A stretch of DNA of 64,000 nucleotides from Branchiostoma floridae (lineage: Eukaryota; Chordata; Leptocardii; Amphioxiformes; Branchiostomatidae), in the NCBI RefSeq assembly GCF_000003815.2, contig NC_049980.1:1887960-1951959 (forward strand). Direction: 5' to 3'. The first letter of the stretch is position 1; the number at the start of each line of letters is the position of its first letter. Below are positions 22,856-34,800 of the stretch, piece after piece. Under the pieces are notes generated by a model, which did not search any database, was not told where the DNA came from, and worked only from the letters and a program-made list of their open reading frames with translations. The position numbers and the translations under genes were made by a program.

Positions 22856-25800
22856 TCAGAGTGTCGTTAGTCTTTCATAAACCGTTTCCAGTCTATCGTC
22901 ATCCCTTTCTGTGCTGTTCACGAGTTCTGCATTGAACTGAGGCTGTTCCTTCTTGTTGTTGCTAAGCATGACGGGAATCATGATGATCCCAGCTAAGACC
23001 ATGGAACTTCCGGCCGCCAGGAACGACATGTTGTAATTTCCGGTCAGGTCATGTAAAGCACCTAGTATCGACACACCCAATAAGCCCTTTCGTACATTGG
23101 ACTACGCACGCGCGGGCGACAGGAACATTGGGTAACGTGTCAAAGGTGAAGGCCCCTGACTTGTAAACGGTGCCGTCTGGATCAAAACAATGGTCTGTTT
23201 GCCTCTCAGCGGCCTTTACCTTTGACCTATCAGCCATAGTTCCTGTCGCCCGCGCATACGTAGTCTAATGTGCGAAAGGGCCTATAATCATAATGAAAAA
23301 GATGCGATGTGCACTAATGGCTCGAAGCAAACATTTTAAGCACGATCTATCATACAAGTATGGGCAATGCTTTAATCTGTAACTAACTAGTCGATATTTT
23401 TCTTTGTCCGCCGACGAAGATTTCCATGTCACAAACGCTAACGGTCAATGCCATCTGGCCATATCGCAGACCGGCGCACTTCAATATTGTATTTTATGTC
23501 TTACCTGGGCCGCGAAAACGTTCGATACAGGTGTTTAGGACTTTGTGATGACACACGGGTGTATCACACGGATGCTAAGTTGTATCATATGGGCTTCCTT
23601 GGAGTGAATGCCGAATGTGGCATGGTTTAAAATTCATATACATGTTGTTTTTTCCCTTTTGTCCTACCTACCGACCCAAGTTTCATTTCAACACGTAACG
23701 CTAGTTCACCTTTAACCGTAGGGTGCCCTATGTCCGTCGACAGATGGTGGTTTCAAAGTGCAATATTTTGAAAATAGTAAACAATTTGAAACTAATGTCC
23801 ATCGACTTCTCTGGATACCCTGTTTAGCATCACACGGATATAGGTTACCCCGCGGATAAAGGTATGCTAACGGAACGGACAAAGGTATATAACCGGTTAA
23901 CTGGAAACCCATCATTTTCCCCTCAGCCTCACCTGCCACAGGCGGTCCCGCCGAGGCACTGATCCCCTCCGCCATCATCAGCAGCCCGATGGCGCTGGCT
24001 AACCGTTCCGTCCCGACCAGATCGGCGGCCACGGCAAACGTCAAGGGTATGATGAGTCCGTTCACAAACCCGTACACTACACTGTGCACCAACATGGCGG
24101 TATACGTCACAGCCAACGGACACAGCAACGAGCAAACTCCCAGCATGCTCGCCGTCATGACGTACTTGTGCAGCTTGCCATATTTGGGAAATTCCGGAAC
24201 CATCCCTATGACAACCCGACCGATGATGTCTCCGACGGAAAGGATAGAGATGAGAAAGGCGGCTTGGTATTCGCCGGCTCCTAGATATACTGCGCGTGGA
24301 ACCAAGTGTACAAACGGTACGTAGTACCCGAAATATAGGAAAGCAAACGAGAAGAGATATAGTACAAACTGGCGTTTCCTTAGAAGGGTAAAACCTGACA
24401 TTTTAGAACGGCCGTATGCCTTTGGCAATGCTGTTGTGTAAGTGACGTCTTTTTCTGGTCTGTACACGTTATCCCCTGTGATAGTTTCTCCTTGATGGTA
24501 GGTTGATCGTACAGTAGTGTCGCCTGCAGGGTGTCTGATCGGCTTGAGCAGAGCGCCACAGACGCAGCAGTTCAGCGCTATTCCGCTAATCACAACCAGG
24601 GCGCCTCTCCAACCGTAGCAGTCGATCAGAAACTGGAAGAATGGCGGGAAGGCAAAGTTGCCAGTACACGCACCCAACCACGCCAAGGCGTTGGCAAGCG
24701 TACGTCGCTTATCGAAGTAACGCCCTACCATGGTCATCGTGGGTAGAAAGGCCAAGGAGAAGCCAAATCCTGAAACAAACGAAAAATTAACGTTAACTTG
24801 AAAGTAAAACATCTGATTTGGTAATCTACATAATCCATGATGAGGAAAATAAGTTACGATTTTCTTAAGTGAGAATGTGTATGCACATATATTTTGACAA
24901 GTTTTCAATACGAATCGTGCCACGGAGATATTTGAGATGATAGCATAAATTCAAGATCTTGAGAGATGAGTAGACAAATACAACTATGAACAAAAAAAAT
25001 TGTTAATCATATTACCAACCTATCCTACCCAACCTAAGCTTTTGTAAATTTTATGCAAATGACATGCACATTTTCATGATTCGTGCATGGTGATGTTCAT
25101 CATTGACTAACATACACATGTCAAGTATAAAATTCCCATCATTAATCATTGAGCGGTTTTGCAATTTTCGCATATATTATGCAAATCAGTTCCTCATTAG
25201 CATATTTGGCATCTGCTTATGTTCCATCCATCATAGTTTAAATTTGTTACATCTATTGAAGTCAAGTTATTGAAATACATGTAATGGAATTATACAATTT
25301 CCTTATTAATCATGCAAATAATGTCCTCACGTGCATTACATGTATATCATTATGAACATCTTTGCCTAAGCTACCTGCATGCCTAAAATGATGGCAATCC
25401 ATCGTTCCTCTCTGCAGTTATCCTCTTTGGAATGTCTTGACAAAAATACCCCTGCAGTTCCAAACTTAGATGTTTGGGGTCTGAAACTTGCCCCGCTTTG
25501 TCATGACGCTCAAAGCTATCTACCACCAAGATGTCAAGACCAAATCATACATTGAAAAAAACCCCGCTATGATAGATTATTGTCATTAATTATGCAAATA
25601 TAGTCCTATTTCACATAATCAGTATTTTTGTACAACATTGTCTAAGGTACATACATACCAAAAATATGAACATTCGTTGTTCTCTTCTTGACCTATTCAC
25701 TTCAGAACTTTTTGACAAAAATGCCCTGCTATCCGAAAAACAGTCGCTGGGGAGCCCAAACATATGTGACTTATTCCTGGGCTCAAGAGCTATCTAATAC

Positions 25801-28800
25801 TCAAAATTCGTGACCATAGCTTGTTCAGATCATGAGATAGCAAAACCAGAAGCTGTGCTGCAGTACCAATAGAAGCCGCTAGGGGGCCCAAAATCTAATC
25901 CTTTCCAGCTTTCATCACACCCCACTAACAAACCAAGTATGAAACCAATCCATCCAGCCGTTCTTGAGTTATCTTGTACACAGACAGACAGACAGACAGA
26001 CAAATGTTACTGAAAATATAACCTCCATGACATTTCATGGAGGTAAATATAACATTTAGTACGTACTGATTCATGGCGCTGCTGCAATCAATGTTGAATG
26101 TATGTATTTAGGCTAGGCAAACATTCCTGGAAATGTAATATTTGAAAACATCAATAAAATGTCTGGAAGCTAAAAAAATGATTTAACATTGAGGGCATAG
26201 CCATGTGTTGCCCTTCAGAGAACAAGGCAAGTTGCACGTGTTGCACTAACGATGCACGTGTTTTGGGTATACCAAGGACGTTATATATTGTATGTACTGA
26301 GGTATCTAGGTCAGGTGAGGAATACGTGCTGTTCAAAAATAAGAGAAAAATTTTACCATAAAAGATTAACCTACATGGTATCTACACGTAAGCACACAAT
26401 TACGACTTTCTTAAGTGAGAATTTGTATCCACATATATTTTGACAAGTTTTCAATACGAATCGTGCCTATGTTATAAAACACGGAGATATTCGGTATGAT
26501 AGCATGAATTCATTAAGTGCACGTTTTCAAGATCTTGAGAGATGAGTGGACAAATACAACTATAAACAATTTTTTGGTAATCATATTACCAACCTATCCG
26601 TTCTGCCTAAATTCTAAGGCTACACTAACTGATAGGCGGCTGAGCAGCCTCATCTGTGTATAAGTCATATAAATGAATACACAGAAAAAACAAATGATAT
26701 ACAAACAATATGTAACGGATTTACATACTTGTGACAAGTAAGTGAGTGAGTGAGTGAGTGAGTGAGTGAGTGAGTGAGTGAGTGAGTGAGTGAGTGAGTG
26801 AGTGAGTGAGTGAGTAAATGTACAACTGCTTGGCACCGATGTAAGCATAAAAGAACATTGAAGCTTTTACCTAGAATTATAGAACTGATATATTATGATG
26901 ACTGCATGAAAATACACCGCCACTGTATGCTCTCTTGTATTTGCATAGTGTCTTCATTATGTCCAACCTTTGTTTATTGACTAGCTCCTCTGGTAAATCA
27001 TTTACTCTGTCTGTTTGAAACGCTGCCTCATCATTACGAAGACAGTGTCAAAAACGCATCACATGATAATCTTTATTCTTAAGTCATGACATTTGTATTC
27101 TATAATGCCAGCGCTCTACTACAGTATTCAAATTCTTTTTAAACATTCAGCATGTCAATTACATATTACAATATAAGATTTGCTTTATCAAAATCCCACT
27201 CTGGTATTGAAAATCACTTATGACCATACTAAAAGAGCTTTAAATGTGTATTGTCCATATGGTACGGATGTGTCGTGATCAACTATTTGAATTCATGTAT
27301 TTGGAACACGGACAAGGAAGCTTTAAATGTGTATTGGTCTATATGGTACGGATGTGGCGTGATCTACTGTTCGAATTTATGTATCTGTAACAAGGAAAAC
27401 GAAATTGTCTGACCAACACTAGGTGAAAAAATGTGATAGCATCCCACTATCCCGTTATTACACTAGTAAGAGTACAAGAATTGTGTCTATTGGCAAAAAC
27501 ATGTGATAGAACCCCTCTATCACATTGCTTCACTAGTAAAAGTACAAAGATTGTCTACTGGTGAAATAATGTGATATCGTTGTGTCAACCATTATCACGT
27601 GTAAAAGTTGTTAACACGGTTTTCGCCTTAAACACTCTTTGGAACTAAAATGATATGATAGATTGGCAGTGCTCAGTAAAGTAGTAGCTGTGGATTGACC
27701 CGGCCGGAAACCAGGATGCTGTTCAGATAGAATGTTATTTCGGTGGAGATATTCCAGGAACTGGCTTTAATTTATGTATCTGGAACACGGACAAGGAAAT
27801 TTTTAATGTGTATTGGTCTATATGGTACGGATGTGGCGAGATCAACTGAATTTATGTATCTGTAAGAAGGAAAACGAAATTGTCTGACCAACACTAGGTG
27901 AAAAAAATGATAGCACTCCACTATCCCATTATTTCAATAGTAAGAGTACAAGAATTGTGTCTATTTGTAAAAAAAAATGTGATAGAACCCCTCTATCACA
28001 TTACTTCACTTGTAAAAGTACAAAAATTGTCTACTGGTGAAATAATGTGATATCATTGTGTCAACCATAATCACGCGTAAAAGCTGTTAACACGCGTACG
28101 GTTTTCGACTTAAACACTCTTTTGAACTAAAATGATATGATAGATTGGCAGTGCTCAGTAAAGTAGTAGCTGTGGATTGACTCGGCCGGAAACCAGACTG
28201 CTGTTCAGATAGAATGTTATGTCGGTGGAGATATTCCAGGAACTGGCTTTAATTTATGTATCTGGAACACGGAAAAGGAAATTGTCTGAGCAGGACTAGG
28301 TTTCACATTATCTGGCAGGATCGCGTTATCGAAAGGTTACAAAGAAGCAAGTGGTGCAAAATGGCACAAAATGTCTTGCTAACTGCCATGATAATGATGA
28401 CGCTACTGTGTACATCATGCATATCTGATTCCTGCCCGAATTGTACTTAGCTTTTACCTAGAACTATAGACCTGATACGCTATGATGACTGCATGAACAT
28501 ACACCGCCACTGTATGCTCTCTTGTATTTGCATAGTGTCTTTATTATGTCCAACCTTTGTTTATTGACTAGCTCCTCTGGTAAATCATTTACTCTGTCTG
28601 TTTGAAACGCTGCCTCATCATTCCGAAGACAGTGTCATAAACGCAGCACATGATAATCTTAATTCATAAGTCATGAAATTTGTATTCTATAATGCCAGCG
28701 CTCTACTACAGTATACAGATTCTTTTTAAACATTCAGCGTGTCAATTACATATTACAATATACGATTTGCTTTATCAAAATCCCAGTCTGGTATTGATAA

Positions 28801-31800
28801 TCACTTATGACCATACTAAAAGAGCTTTAAATGTGTATTGACCATATGATATGGTACGGCTGTGGCGTGATCTACTGTTTTTATGAATCTGTAACGAGGA
28901 AAACGAAATTGTCTGACCAACACTAGGTGAAAAAAATGATAGCACTCCACTATCCCATTATTTCACTAGTAAGAGTACAAGGATTGTGTCTATTGGTAAA
29001 AACGTGTGATAGAACCCCTCTATCACATTACTTCACTTGTAAAAGTACAAAAATTGTCTACTGGTGAAATAATGTGATATCGTTGTGTCAACCATTATCA
29101 CGTGTAAAAGTTGTTATCACGGTTTTCGCCTTAAACACTCTTCTGAACTAAAATGATATGATGGATTGGCAGTGCTCAGTAAAGTAGTAGCTGTGGATTG
29201 ACCCGACCGGAAACCAGGATGCTGTTCAGATAGAATGTTATGTCGGTGGAGATATTCCAGGAACTGGCTTTAATTTATGTATCTGGAACAAGGAAAAGAA
29301 AATTGTCTGAGCAGGACTAGGTTTCACATTAGGTGGCAGGATCGCGTTATCGAAAGGTTACAAAGAAGCAAGTGGTGCAAAATGGCACCAAATGTCTCGC
29401 TAACTGCCATGATAATGATGACGCTACTGTGTACATCATGCATATCTGATTCCTGCCCGAATTGTACTTAGCTTTTACCTAGAATTATAGACCTGATACG
29501 CTATGATGACTGCATGAACATACACCGCCACTGTATGCTCTCTTGTATTTGCATAGTATCTTCATTATGTCCAACCTTTGTTTATTTACTAGCTCCTCTG
29601 GTAAATCATTTACTCTGTCTGTTTGAAACGCTGCCTCATCATTACGAAGGCAGTGTCATAAACGCAGCACATGATAATCTTAATACATAAGTCAGGAAAT
29701 TTGTATTCAATAATGCAGCGCTCTACTACAATATACAAGTTCTTTTTAAACATTCAGCGTGTCAATTACATATTACAATACAAGGGTTACTGTATCAAAA
29801 TCACACTCTGGTATTGATAATCACTTATGACTATACTAAAAGAGCTTTAAAAGTGTATTGACCATATGGTATGATGTGTCGTCATCAACTATTTGAATTC
29901 ATGTATCTGGAACACGGACAAGGAAGCTTTAAATGTGTATTGGTCTATATGGTACGGATGTGGCGTGATCTACTGTTTGAATTCATGTATTTGGAACGCG
30001 GACAAGGAAGCTTTAAATGTGTATTGTCCATATGGTACGTGTTGAGATATGTTATGTATATGGTCCATATGGCACGTGTTATGTTGGTGGAGATATTCCA
30101 GGAACTGGCTTTAATTTATGTATCTGGAACACGGACAAGGAAGTTTTCAATGTGTATTGGTCTATATGGTACGGATGTGGCGAGATCAACTGTTTGAATT
30201 TATGTATCTGTAAGAAGGAAAACGAAATTGTCTGACCAAGACTAGGTGAAAAAAATGTGATAGCATCCCACTATCCCGTTATTACACTAGTAAGAGTACA
30301 AGAATTGTGTCTATTTGTAAAAAAAATGTGATAGAACCCCTCTATCACATTACTTCACTAGTAAAAGTACAAAGATTTTCTACTGGTGAAATAATGTGAT
30401 ATCATTGTGTCAACCATAATCACGCGTAAAAGTTGTTATCACGGTTTTCGCCTTAAACACTCTTTTGAACTAAAATGATATGATGGATTGGCAGTGCTCA
30501 GTAAAGTAGTAGCTGTGGATTGACCCGGCCGGAAACCAGGATGTTGTTCAGATAGAATGTTATGTCGGTGGAGATATTCCAGGAACTGGCTTTAATTTAT
30601 GTATCTGGAACAAGAAAAAGGAAATTGTCTGAGCAGGACTAGGTTTTACATTATCTGGCAGGATCGCGTTATCGAAAGGTTACAAAGAAGCAAGTGGTGC
30701 AAAATGGCACCAAACGTCTTGCTAACTGCCATATTGACTACGCTACTGTGTACATCATGCATATCTGATTCATGCCCGAATTGTCGGGTTATCTACGAGA
30801 AGTGTCATCCGGTAAAGGGTACTGGATCTGGACGTGAAGAGCTTTGTGTCACCTGTGACCCTTCTGCGGAACATCTCGTCAGAGATACCATTCCACGCTG
30901 CACGCTTCTTCAGAAAGCGACAACTTTGTTTCTCCGGAATTTCCGTCTTGGCTACCTGTCCTCGGCCGACATCAACCACCTTAAGCATCTGACGCATCTT
31001 TACATACAACCAGGTAAGTTTGCGATTTTGTGTGAGACATGATGAGATACTGGATGAAATCACAATACAGGAGAGATTCTGATTAACATTGATACAAAGA
31101 ATGTCATGATATATCTGGAAACGCTTCTGTTTTATTTTTTCAAACGTAGGAAAATACAAAGTGGTACAGTCTCAAGTTATGCTCCTATCATAGTGGTAGC
31201 ACTCGCTATAGATAATATGTACAATATGCTATTAAGATACGTAAAAGAAGAACATCGTTTTGATAAACACATGTGATGTCAGTTATTTACGAAGTTGAAG
31301 ATTTCCGTATCTTATAGTTATACTTTGACTTCACTGTGACTTACAAAATCGAAAGTAATCTCGATCCAGTTTAGCTCACTGAGCAGCTATTCTTCCAATT
31401 ACTCTACCTCTTTTCAACAAGCACAAACGCTCCATCCTTAGAATTGCAATCCTTTCCAGTAGCGTGTATGTCGGATGAGCAACAATGGTCGGGATTCGAA
31501 TTCCCGAATCCTTTGTCCAGAGGCACGACCGCTAACCACGGAACTACACACGCTGCCATGTTATTGAGTTATTGAGGCAGGGCGCTATTGTGATATAAAA
31601 CTAGTTGTTTATTAATTTGTTTTTCTTATTTATTTGTTTAGGAAACCTCGGGCTCCTTGACAATCAGACGTTCGAAGGGTTTGAGTGCAAGCTGTACGAA
31701 CTGTTTCTGTCTCATAACAACCTTCCGTATCTAGGAAAGGGGTGGCTTGTCGAAGTTCTTCGTTTTCTCAACTTAGATCATAACGAAATAGCTTATATAG

Positions 31801-34800
31801 AAGAGGGGGCATTTGGTGTCAGTGACCAATGCCTCGCGACGCCAGCTCTATTTCTGCCGTGGAACAAGCTCGTGGAAATCAAGCCAGGATACTTCAGACA
31901 TCTTTGTAAGCTGAGGGTCTTGGATCTACGACATAACCAAATTTCCACCATCGACAAAGGTACCAACGACTTCAATTTATTGTGCTAGTTCTGCATACAA
32001 GCTTTATTAGCTGTGCACTTGGTGTGTATTTTCTTGTGATCGTTGTCAAGGTCAGAGGATTATATCCAAACCGAAACCGAAAGAATCACTCTGTTTAGAG
32101 AAGCCACAAAGACTTAATTATAAGTTATCCCAACTTCCCCACGTTGACAGACGAACAGAAAGCCACTTTTCTCTTGAAAACGCAGAGCCCACAAATTTTA
32201 GAAAAGGTGGGGCTTTTCGTATCCCTCTACATCCAAAAAAGAAGTCAAACCCAACCTGTTTAGAAATAGCCAACACTAGTATTAGAGTATAGTATTGTTC
32301 ATGACTGTCCATTGTCACTATGTTTATACCATGTACTTGCAATTAGCCCTCGGGCACGAACTTGCAAATAAACTTCTTCTATATCTGCCAATAACCTAAA
32401 ACACATTTGCACACACTTTCAATGGTCTTTATTCAAAGCTTATATAATTCGGGGTCCATGAAAAATGGAGGTATAGTTTTGAGTGTGTCTGTGTGTGTGT
32501 CTGTGTGTGTGTTTGTGTATGTGTGTGTTTGTGTTTGTGTTTCCGGATATTTGTGGACAACATAACTTGAGAACCTCTTAATGGACTACGATGATATTTG
32601 GTATGTGGGTAGGGGTTGGGAAGACAAAGGTCAAGGTCAACTTTGGGCCCCCTGGTGTGTGACCTTGGTACTGCAGCAGAACTTCAATTTTCTTAATCTT
32701 TTTACCTGGACATGCTATGGTCTTGATTTCTTGGTGGCAGATAGCTTTTTATGTAAGGAAGAAGTGGTGTATGTTTGGCCCCCCTAGTTTTAATTGTGTT
32801 TTCCCCAAATGTCAAAATCTATTCATACGTGGCAGCTAGGTGGTAAATATTAGTATGTACATTATGATTCCTTATAACGTATATGTATGCACAACGATAT
32901 AAGTTTGACGATTTCTTTTCATTTCAGGCAGTTTCGATGAACCGTATCGCCTGAAAGTACTCCGCCTTGCCAGTAACAACCTGACAGCAGTACGAAGAGC
33001 TTGGTTCCCAGCCATAAAGGACAGACGACTACTCACTACCTTAGGCTTGGCTAAGAATAAAATTCAGTACATCGAACCCGGGGCATTTATGCAGCTTGTT
33101 CTCTTAGAGACCCTAGATCTTTCTGATAATCTCATCACAAGTCTGCAGGAAGATCAGTTCCTTCTTGGTGATCTTAGCTTTGGTATATGGGATCTAAACC
33201 CCTTAGTGTATGGTAACCCCATCCGTTGCACATGCACTCTCCGTTGGTTATTTCAATTGGACAAATCAGAAGATTTGTTACTTTCTGATTTTCTAGCTAT
33301 TCGCACATCACACTTTAAGTCGTTCACTTGTTTTTATCCAGAGGATTTCGAGGGCACAGTGTTCAATGACCTTTCGAGAGACAGGGTGTTGTCGATGCAG
33401 TGTCCCGCTCCAAAAATTACAATAACTGAACAAAAGAAAGGTCAAACCTTCCAATGCGAAATATGTTGGGAAGAAGGACCTCCTGGCATGCAATGGACTT
33501 TGCCAAATAAGACAACCCTCCTGATCACAAACGTACAATTTGAAAAAGAGACGCATATCAACCTTGGTGATATGAACACTTCAACGTCATTCTACGTGAA
33601 TTTCCAGGGTTTCAACTGCTGCACTTCCACATCATCTGCGGCCAACCATTCCAACTACTACGCCTGTAACTTTAGGGGAAAGACAATTTCTACCTTGAAA
33701 ATCAATGAAAGTCTTATGCAGCAATGGTACGGTACAAATATTCATTGTACATCGCTGTTTGATTCAGGCGGTGCAAACGTCACGGCTCAATATATAATGT
33801 CTGGTACAAAGAGTTGGACCCAGTTGTCCCCCTCGTTAAGCAGCGTCACTACGGCCTCTGCTTCAAGTGCACCAACAGGAAATGGTGAAGGCGAACAGCA
33901 AATATTCATCCTGCTAGAATCAAATCCGAACGATAGTTTCCCTATTAATCTGTGGGATCTACTCATCACCATCTTGCTGACGTCAGCAATCGTTGCGCTG
34001 TCCTGCTTTATCCTGCATTCGCTACGAGGGGCCACATTTACCAATAAGCAACAGAACCACAATAACAGTGGTATAGGAAATCAGCGAACCATACACCAGT
34101 CCTCTCAGCAGATCTCTGAGACAGTAGACGACCCGCAACATCACACGTACGAAACCATACCGGACGAACAGATTGGGGATGATGTTATCACACCTTACGG
34201 TCAAGCTAAACTGTCGGGTGCCTACGGAATAGACTCGCCCCAAACTGCAACAAATTGTAATTACTAGCTTGTCCTTGCACAAAATGAAAGAATGTGAACT
34301 GATTATGTTACAAGTCAGAAAAGTGAATGCGCTTAGCTTATTAGACAAAGATATGATATGATAATGTTGTGAAATTAGAATCCTACAACGTAGTTGGAGA
34401 AAAATAACTGCTCGAAACCGAGTACAGAAACAGCCTCAAGGCCCACTGAAAACACAAAGTCAGCAGCAGATGTAGTGGTAAATTTTAGACAGCAATTTTG
34501 TGTGATTTGTGTGGTGTTGTGATATTGTCTAGAAAGTAACTTACTTTTGTTCACATTCTTTCCTATTGGCAATAATGTACATGTACAATGTATGTATACA
34601 CGATGTTTTAAAGAATAAAGCAATAATACAATGATTCTTGATACCTGTCTAAACGTGACATTTTTCTCGGATCGTTTCTCGGATTGTTTAGGTCTTCCTT
34701 GCTACCACAAGCTAATTTATAACAACAACACTTAAAGCCATACTGTACTCCAGAGGAGAGTGTTCCAGCTCTGCTAGTAATATTTTTCTGAATCCCAAAA

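Larger units (their letters stand above)
27503..30348. promoter_or_regulatory. Recurrent GTGATAGA/TCTATCAC stem-loops
   Basis: A perfect 8-bp inverted repeat, GTGATAGA and TCTATCAC around ACCCC, occurs four times in the array (starts about 27503, 27979, 29006, 30328). Each time an imperfect partner (GATAGCA...CTATCCC) sits about 76 bp before it and a GTGATATCG copy about 76 bp after it. It could be a binding site or a relic of a tandem subrepeat; function unknown. Confidence 0.4.
26862..30784 (+). repeat. Three-unit tandem array ending in LRR gene exon 1
   Basis: Units begin with AGCTTTTACCTAGAA at 26862, 28449 and 29470 and are about 1587, 1021 and 1315 bp long. Each holds the same order: a Cys/Leu-poor AT-rich block (GCCTCATCATT, AACATTCAGC), a pair of about 76-bp subrepeats, GGATTGGCAGTGCTCAGTAA, GGTGGAGATATTCCAGGAAC, and the start of LRR exon 1. 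Unit 1 contains an internal duplication (around 27300-27740 and 27770-28210), unit 3 an internal expansion (29880-30200). Homology stops after the codons for CPNC at 30784, where the intact gene continues. The units are very similar, so the duplication is recent or homogenised. Confidence 0.9.

Noticed and set aside
26594-26848. 84-codon frame with repeated SLTH units
   Set aside because: Translation of the (AGTG)n microsatellite.
29871-30235. Two overlapping 70-110-codon frames upstream of the LRR gene
   Set aside because: They arise from an internally repeated 90-bp segment (TTTGAATTCATGTA, GGTCTATATGGTACGG) in unit 3. No coding signature.
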